Positions 1 to 9,163 of a stretch of 64,000 bases of DNA are shown piece after piece. Source of the stretch: CAYNRG01 sp047973125 (GTDB lineage Bacteria; Bacillota_I; Bacilli_A; Erysipelotrichales; Erysipelotrichaceae); assembly GCA_047973125.1 (NCBI GenBank), contig JBKEBK010000004.1, forward strand, positions 62,001 to 126,000, in the 5' to 3' direction. Below the pieces are notes generated by a model. The model worked only from the letters and a program-made list of their open reading frames with translations, did no database searches and was not told where the DNA came from. Position 1 is the stretch's first letter; each line of letters opens with the position of its first letter. A program made the position numbers and the translations under genes.

Positions 1-888
1 ACACTCACCCTTAAAACTACAAATTAATTTAAAATTTGAAATATAGTCTAATATTGAAGCACTCTTTTTAATAAATGGAAAATAAATATATTGATTAGAT
101 AAGCGATTATTATTTTTTAAAAGTTCTAAATCCATTTCAATTTCACTAGAGACAAGATCTTCCTTACTCATTTGTAGTCTAACACCATTCTCAATATCTT
201 TAACATCCTCATCACTAAAGATAATATCACTAGCACAGATTATTCTTACATTATTTATGTTCTCAATTGATCTTTGACTTTCAATATCAAAGAAACATAA
301 TCTCTCAATTTCTTGATCAAAAAACTCAATTCTAATTGGGTTTTTATAATTAATTGAGAAGATATCAAAAACACCACCCCGCATGGCAAATGTTAGTGGC
401 TTATCAATATGAGAGACTTTAGTATACCCGCTTTTTATTAATGATAGCTTTAAATTTTCAATAGATATCGTATCATTCAAAGCTAAATTTAAACAATGAT
501 CATTAAATACAGAAGGTAAAGGAAGCTGTCTTGTAATAGCTGTTGCATGGGTGATAATAATCTGAGCTTTTTTGCTTAAGAACAAATCCATTAACTCCAC
601 CCTTTGAGCCATCATTTCAGGACTTGATGCAATTGAATCTACCCTTAGTGAATCTTCACTTGCAAAAAGGACACACTCTTCTTCATTAAAAAGCGACAAA
701 AGACGCTCATATAATCTTTGAGCGCTATATAGTGATGGTTTTATAACCACAATGCTTTGTTTATTCTTATAAAAATTTATCCCAATCATTAAAGCTTCTT
801 GGATAATAGATGATACTGCTTTATCATCTTTACTATTTAAGTCCCATAAGCCTTTGTTTTTAACAAGAGAATTTAATATTTTCTCCAT
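1..888 (-). CDS. mfd: Transcription-repair coupling factor Mfd, N-terminal part (partial)
   Basis: Mfd removes RNA polymerase stalled at DNA damage and recruits the UvrA/B excision machinery. Only the first 296 codons are in the window; the frame stays open to the left edge. Translation of the complement shows the UvrB-like N-terminal module, including the RGGVFDIF motif near residues 170-177. The start ATG (888-886) shares one base with the pth stop (TAATG), so the two genes are translationally coupled, the common pth-mfd order in Bacillota. The helicase motifs lie outside the window. Identification rests on the N-terminal motif and the gene order. Confidence 0.88.
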   Translation of the reverse strand, partial: MEKILNSLVKNKGLWDLNSKDDKAVSSIIQEALMIGINFYKNKQSIVVIKPSLYSAQRLYERLLSLFNEEECVLFASEDSLRVDSIASSPEMMAQRVELMDLFLSKKAQIIITHATAITRQLPLPSVFNDHCLNLALNDTISIENLKLSLIKSGYTKVSHIDKPLTFAMRGGVFDIFSINYKNPIRIEFFDQEIERLCFFDIESQRSIENINNVRIICASDIIFSDEDVKDIENGVRLQMSKEDLVSSEIEMDLELLKNNNRLSNQYIYFPFIKKSASILDYISNFKLICSFKGEC

Positions 889-1445
889 TATAAATTAAAC
901 CTATTCATAACTTCATCAATTGGATGTTTAAAGAAATATATAATTGCATCAGAGGTATGTTGTAATGAATTTTGATATTTATCACGATCCTCTTTAGCAA
1001 CCCTTCCTAAAACATAATCAACAATTGGTATTAAAGGATTTTTATCAATTCCAATTCTAATTCGATTTATTTCTTGAGTATTAAGATGACTTTGAATACT
1101 GGCCATCCCTTTTTGCCCGCCAGCACTTCCTTTTTTTCTTATTCTAATTCGATTTATTGCAAGATCTAAATCATCATGGACAATTAGTAAATCATTTAGA
1201 TCTAATTTATAAAAATCAACGATTGCTCTTACTGCAATTCCTGAATTATTCATATAAGTTAAGGGCTTTACTAGAATTATTTTCTCTTGTTGATAATTAA
1301 AGCTTGCAAGTGTTGCATTAAATTTTTCTTGCGTAAAACTTACATTCATTTCCCTTGCAACCAAATCAATAGCATCAAAACCAGCATTATGCCTGGTATT
1401 TTCATACTCTTTCCCAGGATTTCCTAGCCCTACTATTATCTTCAT
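888..1445 (-). CDS. pth: Peptidyl-tRNA hydrolase
   Basis: Pth cleaves peptidyl-tRNA released from stalled ribosomes and so recycles tRNA. At 185 residues it has the usual family length. The N-terminal GLGNPGKEYENTRHNAGF signature is present, with the catalytic His at residue 19, and the HDDLDL motif with its conserved Asp follows. Its start overlaps the stop of the upstream YfhO-type gene by 4 bases (ATGA) and its stop overlaps mfd, so it sits inside a minus-strand operon. Confidence 0.97.
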   Translation of the reverse strand: MKIIVGLGNPGKEYENTRHNAGFDAIDLVAREMNVSFTQEKFNATLASFNYQQEKIILVKPLTYMNNSGIAVRAIVDFYKLDLNDLLIVHDDLDLAINRIRIRKKGSAGGQKGMASIQSHLNTQEINRIRIGIDKNPLIPIVDYVLGRVAKEDRDKYQNSLQHTSDAIIYFFKHPIDEVMNRFNL

Positions 1446-3673
1446 TTGATCACCTCACTATTTTTTTTGCGTCTTACATCATAAATTACAAGAGTGCCAA
1501 GCAAAACAGCCCCTACCACACTTAAGCCTAAGCCTAATTTAAAGCCTTGAGGCATATAGTACATTTCAATATAGTGATCACCCTCATCTAATAATAAGCC
1601 AATAAATCCTAACTGAACTTTTTCAAACTCAACTAACTCTCCATTATCAAAGATTTTCCAACCCTTATTATATGGAACTGATAAAAATAATACCGAATCA
1701 CTATTGACACTAATGTTTCCTTTTAGGGTATTATTTCCAATTTCACTAACAATAAATTGAGTTTTTAAACTTTTACTAAAGTCTAAATCTTTCCATTTAT
1801 CAGGAACAATTAATACATTTGACCAATCATCATTTTTATCATTAACAATTGTTTTATTAAAGGTATATCCAAGATGATTATAATCTTTTAATTTATAAAC
1901 TTTTAAATAATCAATATTATAAACATACTCATAATTACTAACATTGTCTAATTCACTCTCATCATAAACCACCGTATACTTTACTCCTAGCATCTTTAAA
2001 AGATCAGGATCAGTAATATCAACAATATGATTTTCAAAGCCATTAGCCCTTAAAAATTCTGATAAATTTATTTCATAGGTACTATCATACATCGCTACAG
2101 ACATATAATCTAATACTAATGATTGATTAAGATTAAGCAAGGTATTAGGCTGTAAATGACGATATGAAATGTATTGTCGATAGCCTAAATCTTCATCATT
2201 ATCTTGATAGTAATCTAAGATTTCACCTTTTATGATTTGATTATAATTATAAGCCATATTACTTTGAGCATAACAAAACATCCAAGCACAAATGATAATC
2301 TCTATAAATGTAAGTATCGCTAAAATTTTAAACTTGTTTTTTTGATATAAATAAATGTATAACCAACCTAAAACTAAAGCAGAAAAGCTAAAAGACAAGT
2401 GGATATGGTGGACCTTAATATCAATAAAGCCCATCATAAAGCCAATGATTGTACCAACTATTATAATTATTGAGTAAATGCCATAACTTAATTTCATTTT
2501 ATCTTTATTGTATAAGTTATTATCAAGAGCTAAGCTTGCTAAAAGGCAAATATAGAAGATTGTTAAAAACATCCATCTAAATGATGCTTCACTAAAGCCA
2601 TGCATGATAGAATTTAGTGGTTTAATAAAGATAAATATTAATAAAATAAGATATCCAATTGAAAAGATCTTTTTACGTCTTTTATTATCATCAAAAAATA
2701 TTTGTTGCATTGCACAAATAAAAACAAAAACCCCAGCATAAATTGAATACCATAATTCATGGCCATTATATCCACTCACAAAGATGTGAGGAATTTTACC
2801 ATAGATTGTAAATGGAGCCGTTATATGACTATATAAAAAGCCCAGCATTACCTTAAATGAGAAGAATATCCCACTTGTTTCTGCCCCAACTCTTGGATGT
2901 TGTAACATCATATTGATTGTTGGAATTAAAAGTACAGCACTAAGTAAAAAACCAATAAAATATGCAAGTATTAGTGGTAAAGATTTTTTTAAAATATTTA
3001 AAAAACTAATTCTCTCTTTGTATAAGCAACTAAGAAAGAAATAAAGGATTAAGAAAATTGATGTTGGAAACATAAAGTAGTATGACTGTAAAAATAATAT
3101 AGCAACTATCAAACTAAAGAAAGATAATTTCTTATCTTGAAGATATTTTTCTACCCCTAAAAATAAAAGAGGAAGAAAAGCATAAAATCTCATAAACATA
3201 AAGTTAGAAAAATACAACATTGATATCCCCGATAGCCCATAGCAAAAACCAATAAGCTGTCTAACATTGGCATTTTTAATTGAGAACTTCTTTAAGAAGA
3301 TACTCATTGAATATCCTGCTATATAGATGCAAATTATTGTTTCAAACATTAAAGTAATTCGAATAGAGAATGGAGATATTAAAAGTAGTGGTAAGAAAAT
3401 ATCACCAGTTACATAGTATGACTTACTAACAAAAAAGTCTGTGCCTAGAAAACTATCCCATGAATAAAAGGGCAGTTTTCCCTGTTTAAAGAAATTAGTG
3501 ACCATTTCTAGCCATTTATCATAGAATAACTCATATTGAACAATTTGATCTTGGATTAAACCAAATGGTACTATTTTTAAAATAAAGATTCCAAAGATTA
3601 AAATACAGGCAATCGTAATTGCAAGTAAGAGAAATTTATTTTCTTTTAAACTGTTAATTATTTTTTTACACAT
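1442..3673 (-). CDS. YfhO-family polytopic membrane protein
   Basis: A 743-residue protein with a long series of hydrophobic segments over about residues 15-480, then an extracytoplasmic C-terminal domain and one more membrane helix near residues 710-735. This layout and the C-terminal sequence (NKGWKIFDNGELVEF, then GFIGLLLDEGDHYIEMYY) match the YfhO family. Characterised members are linked to glycosylation of lipoteichoic acid; a substrate for this one is inference. It lies downstream of two GT2 glycosyltransferases, which fits a surface-glycan role. The SD is GGGAGA upstream of ATG 3673; a TATAAT (3701-3706, minus strand) suggests its own promoter after the crr terminator. Confidence 0.85.
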   Translation of the reverse strand: MCKKIINSLKENKFLLLAITIACILIFGIFILKIVPFGLIQDQIVQYELFYDKWLEMVTNFFKQGKLPFYSWDSFLGTDFFVSKSYYVTGDIFLPLLLISPFSIRITLMFETIICIYIAGYSMSIFLKKFSIKNANVRQLIGFCYGLSGISMLYFSNFMFMRFYAFLPLLFLGVEKYLQDKKLSFFSLIVAILFLQSYYFMFPTSIFLILYFFLSCLYKERISFLNILKKSLPLILAYFIGFLLSAVLLIPTINMMLQHPRVGAETSGIFFSFKVMLGFLYSHITAPFTIYGKIPHIFVSGYNGHELWYSIYAGVFVFICAMQQIFFDDNKRRKKIFSIGYLILLIFIFIKPLNSIMHGFSEASFRWMFLTIFYICLLASLALDNNLYNKDKMKLSYGIYSIIIIVGTIIGFMMGFIDIKVHHIHLSFSFSALVLGWLYIYLYQKNKFKILAILTFIEIIICAWMFCYAQSNMAYNYNQIIKGEILDYYQDNDEDLGYRQYISYRHLQPNTLLNLNQSLVLDYMSVAMYDSTYEINLSEFLRANGFENHIVDITDPDLLKMLGVKYTVVYDESELDNVSNYEYVYNIDYLKVYKLKDYNHLGYTFNKTIVNDKNDDWSNVLIVPDKWKDLDFSKSLKTQFIVSEIGNNTLKGNISVNSDSVLFLSVPYNKGWKIFDNGELVEFEKVQLGFIGLLLDEGDHYIEMYYMPQGFKLGLGLSVVGAVLLGTLVIYDVRRKKNSEVIK

Positions 3674-3753
3674 ATTTTTATCTCCCTTATGTACTTTATT
3701 ATTATATATTATTATTGATAAAATTTCATAAAAACTTAAATAACATTTTTTAA

Positions 3754-3781
3754 TATAAAAAAATAGATCAAAGCGACCTAT
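3754..3781 (-). terminator. Intrinsic terminator after crr
   Basis: On the minus strand ATAGGTC, loop GCTTT, then GATCTAT form a 7-bp stem (one G-T pair) followed by a run of seven T. It starts immediately after the crr stop and separates crr from the YfhO-type gene. Confidence 0.75.
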
Positions 3782-4242
3782 TAATTAATCTTTAATATTT
3801 CTTCATTTTTTAAAACTTTTGAAAACTCTCTAACTTTCTCTAATTTAAATTCATTAGATGTTAATACTAAAGGTGTACATAAATCAATGTTTTTATCTTT
3901 CATAACATTTAAATCAACACTAATAAGTATATCCCCTTTTTTTACCTTATCACTCTCTTTAACATGCATTGTAAAGCCTTCACCATTTAAAGCAACACTA
4001 TTTAATCCTACATGGATTAAAAGCTCTGCTTCATTATCAAGCTTTAGACCAACTGCATGTTTGGTTGTTGCTACTAAAATTACTTCACAGTCACACGGTG
4101 CAACTATTTCACTTTTCTCTATTTTTATCGCAACCCCGTCTCCCATCATTTTACCAGAGAAAACTGGATCATTAACATCTACGATATCAATAAGTGTCCC
4201 TTCGGCAAAAGCATTAAGCACTACTTCATTTTTATTTTCCAC
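3781..4242 (-). CDS. crr: Stand-alone glucose-type PTS IIA component
   Basis: A single-domain EIIA-Glc protein of 153 residues. It takes phosphate from HPr and passes it to the IIB domain of sugar transporters. DPVFSGKMMGDGVAIKI is the family N-terminal motif; the paired histidines are His62 (TKHAVG) and the phosphorylated His77 (LLIHVGLN). Its ATG lies inside the end of the upstream glycosyltransferase gene (11-base overlap), so it is the third gene of that operon. No membrane component is adjacent. The MurP-like IIBC at 62380 lacks a IIA domain and is a likely partner; that pairing is inference from the known use of Crr by E. coli MurP. Confidence 0.92.
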   Translation of the reverse strand: MENKNEVVLNAFAEGTLIDIVDVNDPVFSGKMMGDGVAIKIEKSEIVAPCDCEVILVATTKHAVGLKLDNEAELLIHVGLNSVALNGEGFTMHVKESDKVKKGDILISVDLNVMKDKNIDLCTPLVLTSNEFKLEKVREFSKVLKNEEILKIN

Positions 4243-5263
4243 TTTTATTCTCCTTGATTATTTTTTTCATTTCTCGATTAAAAATAAATTTATTAAATAT
4301 TTTATCACTCAAGATATATTTATCCTTAAACTGCTCAATCTTGCCATAAATATTTTCTTTTTCATAATGTTTTAATATCTCTGTCCTATTTTTCTTAAGT
4401 TCACAAAGCAGGGAATAGATATCACTTATTTCCTTATCTAAATCATCTTCTTTAACTCTTCTAAGCTGTTGAATTATATACTTATATGATTCAAACATTC
4501 GATAATAAAAGAATGATGATACATCTTTTAAATTAGCTGCTTGTTTAAGTACTGATTTAATAACTTCTACATTTTGACTAATAACCTTTTTAGAAACATC
4601 TGTGGTACTATTTCCTGGTCGATCAATTAAGTAATATGCAATAGCACGATCACAATAAATAACTTTATTAGAATTTAAAAGTGATAGATAGAATAAAACA
4701 TTATCAGTAAAGCTAACCTTCTTAGGAAACTTTATATCCTTAGCAACTTCTTTTTTATAAAGTTTAGTGTGTGGAGAAACATCTAAATAGAATAAGTTAT
4801 CAAATGCTTCTTCATTTTTATGATATACAACTTCCTTTTTAAGGGTTGTAAATTTAACGTTGTATGAAGGATCAAAATCTTTTTGATCACTGCCATCATA
4901 TACATAATATTTAGCTCCAACACAGATATCACTATCAGTTTTATCAGCTAAATCAACTAAGATTTCTAAGGCATCTTCCTTTAAATAATCATCTGGATCA
5001 CAAACTATAAAATATGGAGCATCAGATTTTGAAATTGCTAATTCTAAAACTGATCCATAGCCACCATTCTCTTTTTTTATGTATTTTATTCTTGAATCCT
5101 TTTTACAATAATCTAAGATTATTGGCTCTTCACCATATGGTGATCCATCATTTACAGCATAGATTTCAAAATCTTTAAATGTTTGACTTAGTAAACTATC
5201 AAAGCAAGACTTTAGATACTTCTCTACATTATAAATAGGTACAATTACTACTACTTTTGCCAT
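4232..5263 (-). CDS. Family 2 glycosyltransferase
   Basis: A 343-residue GT2 enzyme expected to transfer a sugar from a nucleotide-sugar donor at the inner membrane face. The N-terminus has VPIYNVEKYLKSCFDSLLSQ, then VNDGS and, near residue 90, CDPDDYL, the DxD-type metal and nucleotide site. The C-terminal third is helical and charged, without clear membrane helices. It overlaps the upstream GT2 gene by 13 bases and crr by 11. With the YfhO-type protein downstream it probably works on a teichoic acid or exopolysaccharide; donor and acceptor cannot be read from sequence. Confidence 0.85.
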   Translation of the reverse strand: MAKVVVIVPIYNVEKYLKSCFDSLLSQTFKDFEIYAVNDGSPYGEEPIILDYCKKDSRIKYIKKENGGYGSVLELAISKSDAPYFIVCDPDDYLKEDALEILVDLADKTDSDICVGAKYYVYDGSDQKDFDPSYNVKFTTLKKEVVYHKNEEAFDNLFYLDVSPHTKLYKKEVAKDIKFPKKVSFTDNVLFYLSLLNSNKVIYCDRAIAYYLIDRPGNSTTDVSKKVISQNVEVIKSVLKQAANLKDVSSFFYYRMFESYKYIIQQLRRVKEDDLDKEISDIYSLLCELKKNRTEILKHYEKENIYGKIEQFKDKYILSDKIFNKFIFNREMKKIIKENKSGK

Positions 5264-6240
5264 ATTTTTCTCCTTGCCATTCGAAATTGGTAATACAATT
5301 TTGTTTGTAGCTTATTTAAATAAATCCCATCAGATTTTGCTACAATGATTTTATCTTTAGATTTTTTATACTCACTAAATTCTTTATCTAAGAAATCATA
5401 ATGCTCGTCAATGTAATCATAAACAAATTTTTTATCATCCATCGTAACAACTTTTCTAAGAATCCAAATACAACTTGCTAATAATACAATCATTACTGCC
5501 TCTTTATGGAATTTAAAGAAGTCTTGATTTTTAAACCACTCCATAAATTCCTTACATTGAATAATTAAATCTCTTACTTTTTTATCTGCTTTGGTACTAA
5601 TATTACCAACACGATCTACACGGTAATGAAGCAGTGGAATATTAACTACTGTAATCTCATTAGCAAACATCATGGCCTTAAGGGTAAACACAAAATCTTC
5701 ATAACGCATACCTACTGGAAATCTTAAATTATTATCATCTAGTAACTTCTTTGAATAAAGCTTATTCCAAACAGCACATTTCGCACTTACTAAAACCCTA
5801 TTATCTTCCATTAGATTTACTTTTTCACTTACAGTTGTTACCTCTATGACTTCTTTAAAATCAATGTTTGTATACTCTTGATAATAATCAAAGACTACTA
5901 AATCTGTATTATTTTTAACTGCAGCATTAACTGCACACTCAATAAAGTTGTTTTCAACATAGTCATCACTATCAACAAACATCACATATTTTCCACTAAC
6001 ATACTTTAATCCAGTATTTCTTGCCTGTGATAATCCTTGATTTTCTTGTGAGATAACTTTAATTAATTTAGGATGCTTTTTTTGATACTCATTTAATATT
6101 TCTAAACTGTTATCCTTTGTACCATCATTTACACATATTATCTCATAATCTTTATAAGTTTGATTTATAAGGGTATCTAAACAATGACCTATATACTTTT
6201 CTACATTATAAACTGGTACAACAATACTTACAAAAGCCAT
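5251..6240 (-). CDS. Family 2 glycosyltransferase, first gene of operon
   Basis: A 329-residue GT2 protein, clearly related to the next gene. It has VPVYNVEKYIGHCLDTLINQ at the N-terminus, VNDGTKDNS, and FVDSDDYVE near residue 95 as the metal-binding DxD-type motif. An AAAAGGAGT SD precedes ATG 6240. A minus-strand promoter is visible: TTGCAA (6292-6297), 16-bp spacer, TATAAT (6270-6275). It begins the unit GT2-GT2-crr, which ends at the terminator at 3754-3781. The sugar specificity is unknown. Confidence 0.85.
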   Translation of the reverse strand: MAFVSIVVPVYNVEKYIGHCLDTLINQTYKDYEIICVNDGTKDNSLEILNEYQKKHPKLIKVISQENQGLSQARNTGLKYVSGKYVMFVDSDDYVENNFIECAVNAAVKNNTDLVVFDYYQEYTNIDFKEVIEVTTVSEKVNLMEDNRVLVSAKCAVWNKLYSKKLLDDNNLRFPVGMRYEDFVFTLKAMMFANEITVVNIPLLHYRVDRVGNISTKADKKVRDLIIQCKEFMEWFKNQDFFKFHKEAVMIVLLASCIWILRKVVTMDDKKFVYDYIDEHYDFLDKEFSEYKKSKDKIIVAKSDGIYLNKLQTKLYYQFRMARRKIWQK

Positions 6241-6269
6241 TTCTTTTACTCCTTTTTCTATCTTTATTA

Positions 6270-6311
6270 ATTATACCAACTATGTAATTTTTTGCAAACC
6301 TATGATATAGT
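6270..6311. promoter_or_regulatory. Divergent promoters for the GT2 operon and the flavoprotein gene
   Basis: Minus strand: TTGCAA (6292-6297), 16-bp spacer, TATAAT (6270-6275). Plus strand: an extended -10, TGATATAGT (6303-6311), ahead of an AGGAGA SD for the gene at 6348. The two promoters are back to back in about 40 bp. Confidence 0.6.
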
Positions 6312-6347
6312 ATAAATGAATTTTTAAATTGAATAGGAGAATGATTT

Positions 6348-7709
6348 ATGTATGATGTAATAATTGTTGGAGCAGGCCCTGGAGGAATCTTTGCTGGGTA
6401 TGAACTAATTAAAAATGATCCAAATTTAAAGGTATTAATACTTGAAAGTGGTAATCCACTAAGTAAAAGAAATTGTCCAATTGATGGCAATAAAATTAAA
6501 TCATGTGTCAGCTGTGCAAGCTGTGATATTATGAATGGTTTTGGAGGAGCAGGAGCCTTCTCTGATGGAAAATATAATATTACTAATGAATTTGGTGGTG
6601 ACTTACATAAATACATTGGTAAAGAAGAAGCCCTAAAACTAATGCAATATGTTGATGATATTAATATGAAACACGGTGGATCATCAGCAAGACTATTCTC
6701 TACTGAGAACTCTTCCTTAAAAAGAAAGTGTTTAGCAAATGATTTACATCTTTTAGATGCCTCGGTAAGACATCTTGGAACTGACTTAAATTATATTATC
6801 TTAGAAAATATCTATGAGCTATTAAAAGATAAGCTTACCTTTAAATTTCATTCTCATGTAAGTGATATTAAACACTTAGATAATTATGAAGTTTATGTAA
6901 AGGAAGAAAAATATACTTGTAAAAAATTAATTATCTCTACTGGTAGAAGTGGATCAAAATGGATGCAAAAGATATGTAATAATTTAAATATAGAAACTAA
7001 GTCTAATAGAGTTGATATTGGAGTTAGGGTTGAACTGCCATATTTAACCTTTGCCCATATTACTGATGAGGTATATGAAAGTAAAATTGTTTATAGAACC
7101 CGCAAATTCCAAGACTTAGTAAGAACCTTCTGTATGAATCCTAAAGGAGTTGTAGTTACTGAGAATACTAATGGAATCATTACAGTAAATGGACATAGTT
7201 ATGAAGATCAAGGTAATTTTACAGAGAATACTAACTTTGCATTACTTGTATCAAATCACTTCTCTGAACCCTTTAAAAATAGTAATGAGTATGGAGAGAG
7301 TATAGCAAGACTTTCAAATATGCTTGGTACTGGAGTACTAGTTCAAAGATTTGGTGATTTAATTAGGGGACAAAGAAGTACCCAAGCTAGAATTGATAAT
7401 AGCTTCATAAGTCCAAGTCACAGTGCAACCCCTGGAGATCTAAGTCTTGTAATTCCAAAAAGACAGCTAGATGATATTATTGAAATGATCTACGCTCTTG
7501 ATAAGATTGCCCCAGGATGTGCAAGTGATGACACCTTATTATATGGGGTAGAAGTTAAATTTTATAATCTTCAAGTAAGTGTTGATAATAACTTAGAAAC
7601 CTCTCATAAAGATCTTTATGTAATTGGAGATTGCAGTGGAGTAACCCACTCTTTATCTCATGCATCTGCAAGTGGCGTTTATGTTGCAAGAAAGATCTTA
7701 TCAAAATAA
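6348..7709 (+). CDS. FAD-dependent oxidoreductase (COG2509-like) with CxxCxxC motif
   Basis: A 453-residue flavoprotein. The Rossmann dinucleotide motif GAGPGGIFAGYEL is at residues 8-20 and the second FAD motif YVIGDCSG lies close to the C-terminus. Cysteines at 43, 53, 56 and 59 (RNCP, then SCVSCASC) precede NGFGGAGAFSDGK, a layout I associate with the COG2509 uncharacterised FAD-dependent dehydrogenases. The cysteines could be redox-active or bind metal; the substrate is unknown. It is a single-gene unit, with an AGGAGA SD upstream and a terminator directly downstream. Confidence 0.8.
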   Translation: MYDVIIVGAGPGGIFAGYELIKNDPNLKVLILESGNPLSKRNCPIDGNKIKSCVSCASCDIMNGFGGAGAFSDGKYNITNEFGGDLHKYIGKEEALKLMQYVDDINMKHGGSSARLFSTENSSLKRKCLANDLHLLDASVRHLGTDLNYIILENIYELLKDKLTFKFHSHVSDIKHLDNYEVYVKEEKYTCKKLIISTGRSGSKWMQKICNNLNIETKSNRVDIGVRVELPYLTFAHITDEVYESKIVYRTRKFQDLVRTFCMNPKGVVVTENTNGIITVNGHSYEDQGNFTENTNFALLVSNHFSEPFKNSNEYGESIARLSNMLGTGVLVQRFGDLIRGQRSTQARIDNSFISPSHSATPGDLSLVIPKRQLDDIIEMIYALDKIAPGCASDDTLLYGVEVKFYNLQVSVDNNLETSHKDLYVIGDCSGVTHSLSHASASGVYVARKILSK

Positions 7710-7711
7710 TT

Positions 7712-7733
7712 GCATCTATTTGATGCTTTTTTT
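7712..7733 (+). terminator. Terminator after the flavoprotein gene
   Basis: GCATC, loop TATTT, GATGC, then seven T. The stem is short (5 bp) but it lies 2 bases past the stop codon and has a strong T run. Confidence 0.65.
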
Positions 7734-7761
7734 GTTTGCTTGATCTTGAATGTGATATAAT
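7732..7761 (+). promoter_or_regulatory. Promoter of murF-ligase-racemase operon
   Basis: TTGTTT (7732-7737), 18-bp spacer, TATAAT (7756-7761) with TG at the extended -10 position (TGATATAAT). Confidence 0.7.
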
Positions 7762-7783
7762 TGAAAACATATTGGAGGGCATT

Positions 7784-9160
7784 ATGTTTTCAAAAACGAT
7801 CGATGAAATTCATAAAATAGTAGGTGGCATCTTAACCTTATCTAAAGAATCAAAAGATTTACAAATAACTGGTATTACTTATGATACAAGAAAGATAGTG
7901 CCCCAAGGAATCTATGTTGCATTTGATGGAGAAAAGGTTGATGGCCATAATTATTTAGATGAAGCTTATGAAAATGGAGCAAGACTTGCGATTATATCAA
8001 ATCAAAAGTATCAACAATCTAAAATATCAAATATCTTAGTAGATGATCCAACTTTAGCAGTCTCACTCTTAGCAAAAGCCTATAGACAAGAGTTAAATGC
8101 TAAAATCATTGGAGTAACAGGAAGTAATGGTAAGACATCTTGTAAAGATTTTTTATCATCTATTTTAGCAAGTATTGCTCCAACCTATAAAACCCAAGGA
8201 AATCATAATAATGAATTGGGAGTTCCACTTACTTTGTTAAGCATGGATCTAAGTGATAAATTTGGGGTTATTGAAATGGGTATGGAAAACTTTGATGATA
8301 TTCATTACTTAAATGATATGGTTAAACAAGATGCTGCAATTATTACTAATGTTGGCATTGCTCATCTTGCTAATTTGAAAAGTATTGATAATATTGCAAG
8401 AGCTAAATTTGAAATAATTGATTCTCTAGCAAATAATTCTTTATTTATTTACTATGGAGATGATTTAGTCTTAAAAAAGATTTCAAAGGAAAAAAACTTA
8501 ACTAATCTTAGTGTAAAAACCTTTGGCTTAAGTAAGGATAATACAATGTATCCAACATTATTTATTCAAAATGAAAATTCAATTACCTTTCAAACAAACT
8601 ATTCTGATTTTAAATTTAATGCAATGACAATAGGAAAACATCAACTTTTAAATATCATGGCAGCCATGCTTTATGCTTATGATATTGGCTTAAGTGATGA
8701 AGATATTCAAAAGGGTTTATTAAAATATGAGCCCACAAAGATGCGAAATACCATTGAGCATATTTCAAAATTTACATTCTTAAATGATGCTTATAAATCA
8801 AACCCACAAAGTGCAATTTGTGCATTAGATACCTTTGAGCTAATGAAATCTAAATATAAGATTCTTATCTTTGCAGATATGTTAGATCTTGGAAGTGACA
8901 AGAAAAAATATCACTATGATTTGGGTTGCGATATTTGTAACTATGATTATCAAGAGCTATTAACTTATGGTAACTTATCTAAGGAAATCTTAAAGGGTGC
9001 AAAAGATAATAATAAAGATAAAATTTATAAACACTTTAATAATATAAATGATATTGTTGATTACCTGAATGATAATAGTAATGAAGAAATAACTATATTA
9101 TTAAAAGGTTCAAGAGGTATGGCCTTAGAAAAAATTCTCGAAGAGATAAAAAGGAGATAA
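7784..9160 (+). CDS. murF: UDP-MurNAc-tripeptide:D-Ala-D-X ligase MurF
   Basis: MurF adds the terminal D-amino acid dipeptide to UDP-MurNAc-tripeptide in cytoplasmic peptidoglycan precursor synthesis. The P-loop GVTGSNGKTSCKD, the HNNELGVPLT region and ITNVGIAHL are classic Mur-ligase motifs. The start is ATG 7784, because TTGGAGGG sits 4-11 bases upstream; an in-frame ATG at 7736 lies upstream of the -10 box and cannot be the start. The product is 458 residues, normal for MurF. The next two genes supply its dipeptide substrate. Confidence 0.94.
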   Translation: MFSKTIDEIHKIVGGILTLSKESKDLQITGITYDTRKIVPQGIYVAFDGEKVDGHNYLDEAYENGARLAIISNQKYQQSKISNILVDDPTLAVSLLAKAYRQELNAKIIGVTGSNGKTSCKDFLSSILASIAPTYKTQGNHNNELGVPLTLLSMDLSDKFGVIEMGMENFDDIHYLNDMVKQDAAIITNVGIAHLANLKSIDNIARAKFEIIDSLANNSLFIYYGDDLVLKKISKEKNLTNLSVKTFGLSKDNTMYPTLFIQNENSITFQTNYSDFKFNAMTIGKHQLLNIMAAMLYAYDIGLSDEDIQKGLLKYEPTKMRNTIEHISKFTFLNDAYKSNPQSAICALDTFELMKSKYKILIFADMLDLGSDKKKYHYDLGCDICNYDYQELLTYGNLSKEILKGAKDNNKDKIYKHFNNINDIVDYLNDNSNEEITILLKGSRGMALEKILEEIKRR

Positions 9161-9163
9161 GCA

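Noticed and set aside
3887..4375. Plus-strand frame opposite crr
   Set aside because: The crr protein has all family motifs; the opposite frame has none and no SD.
7736..7784. Longer murF start at ATG 7736
   Set aside because: It lies before the -10 box and has no SD; ATG 7784 has a strong one.
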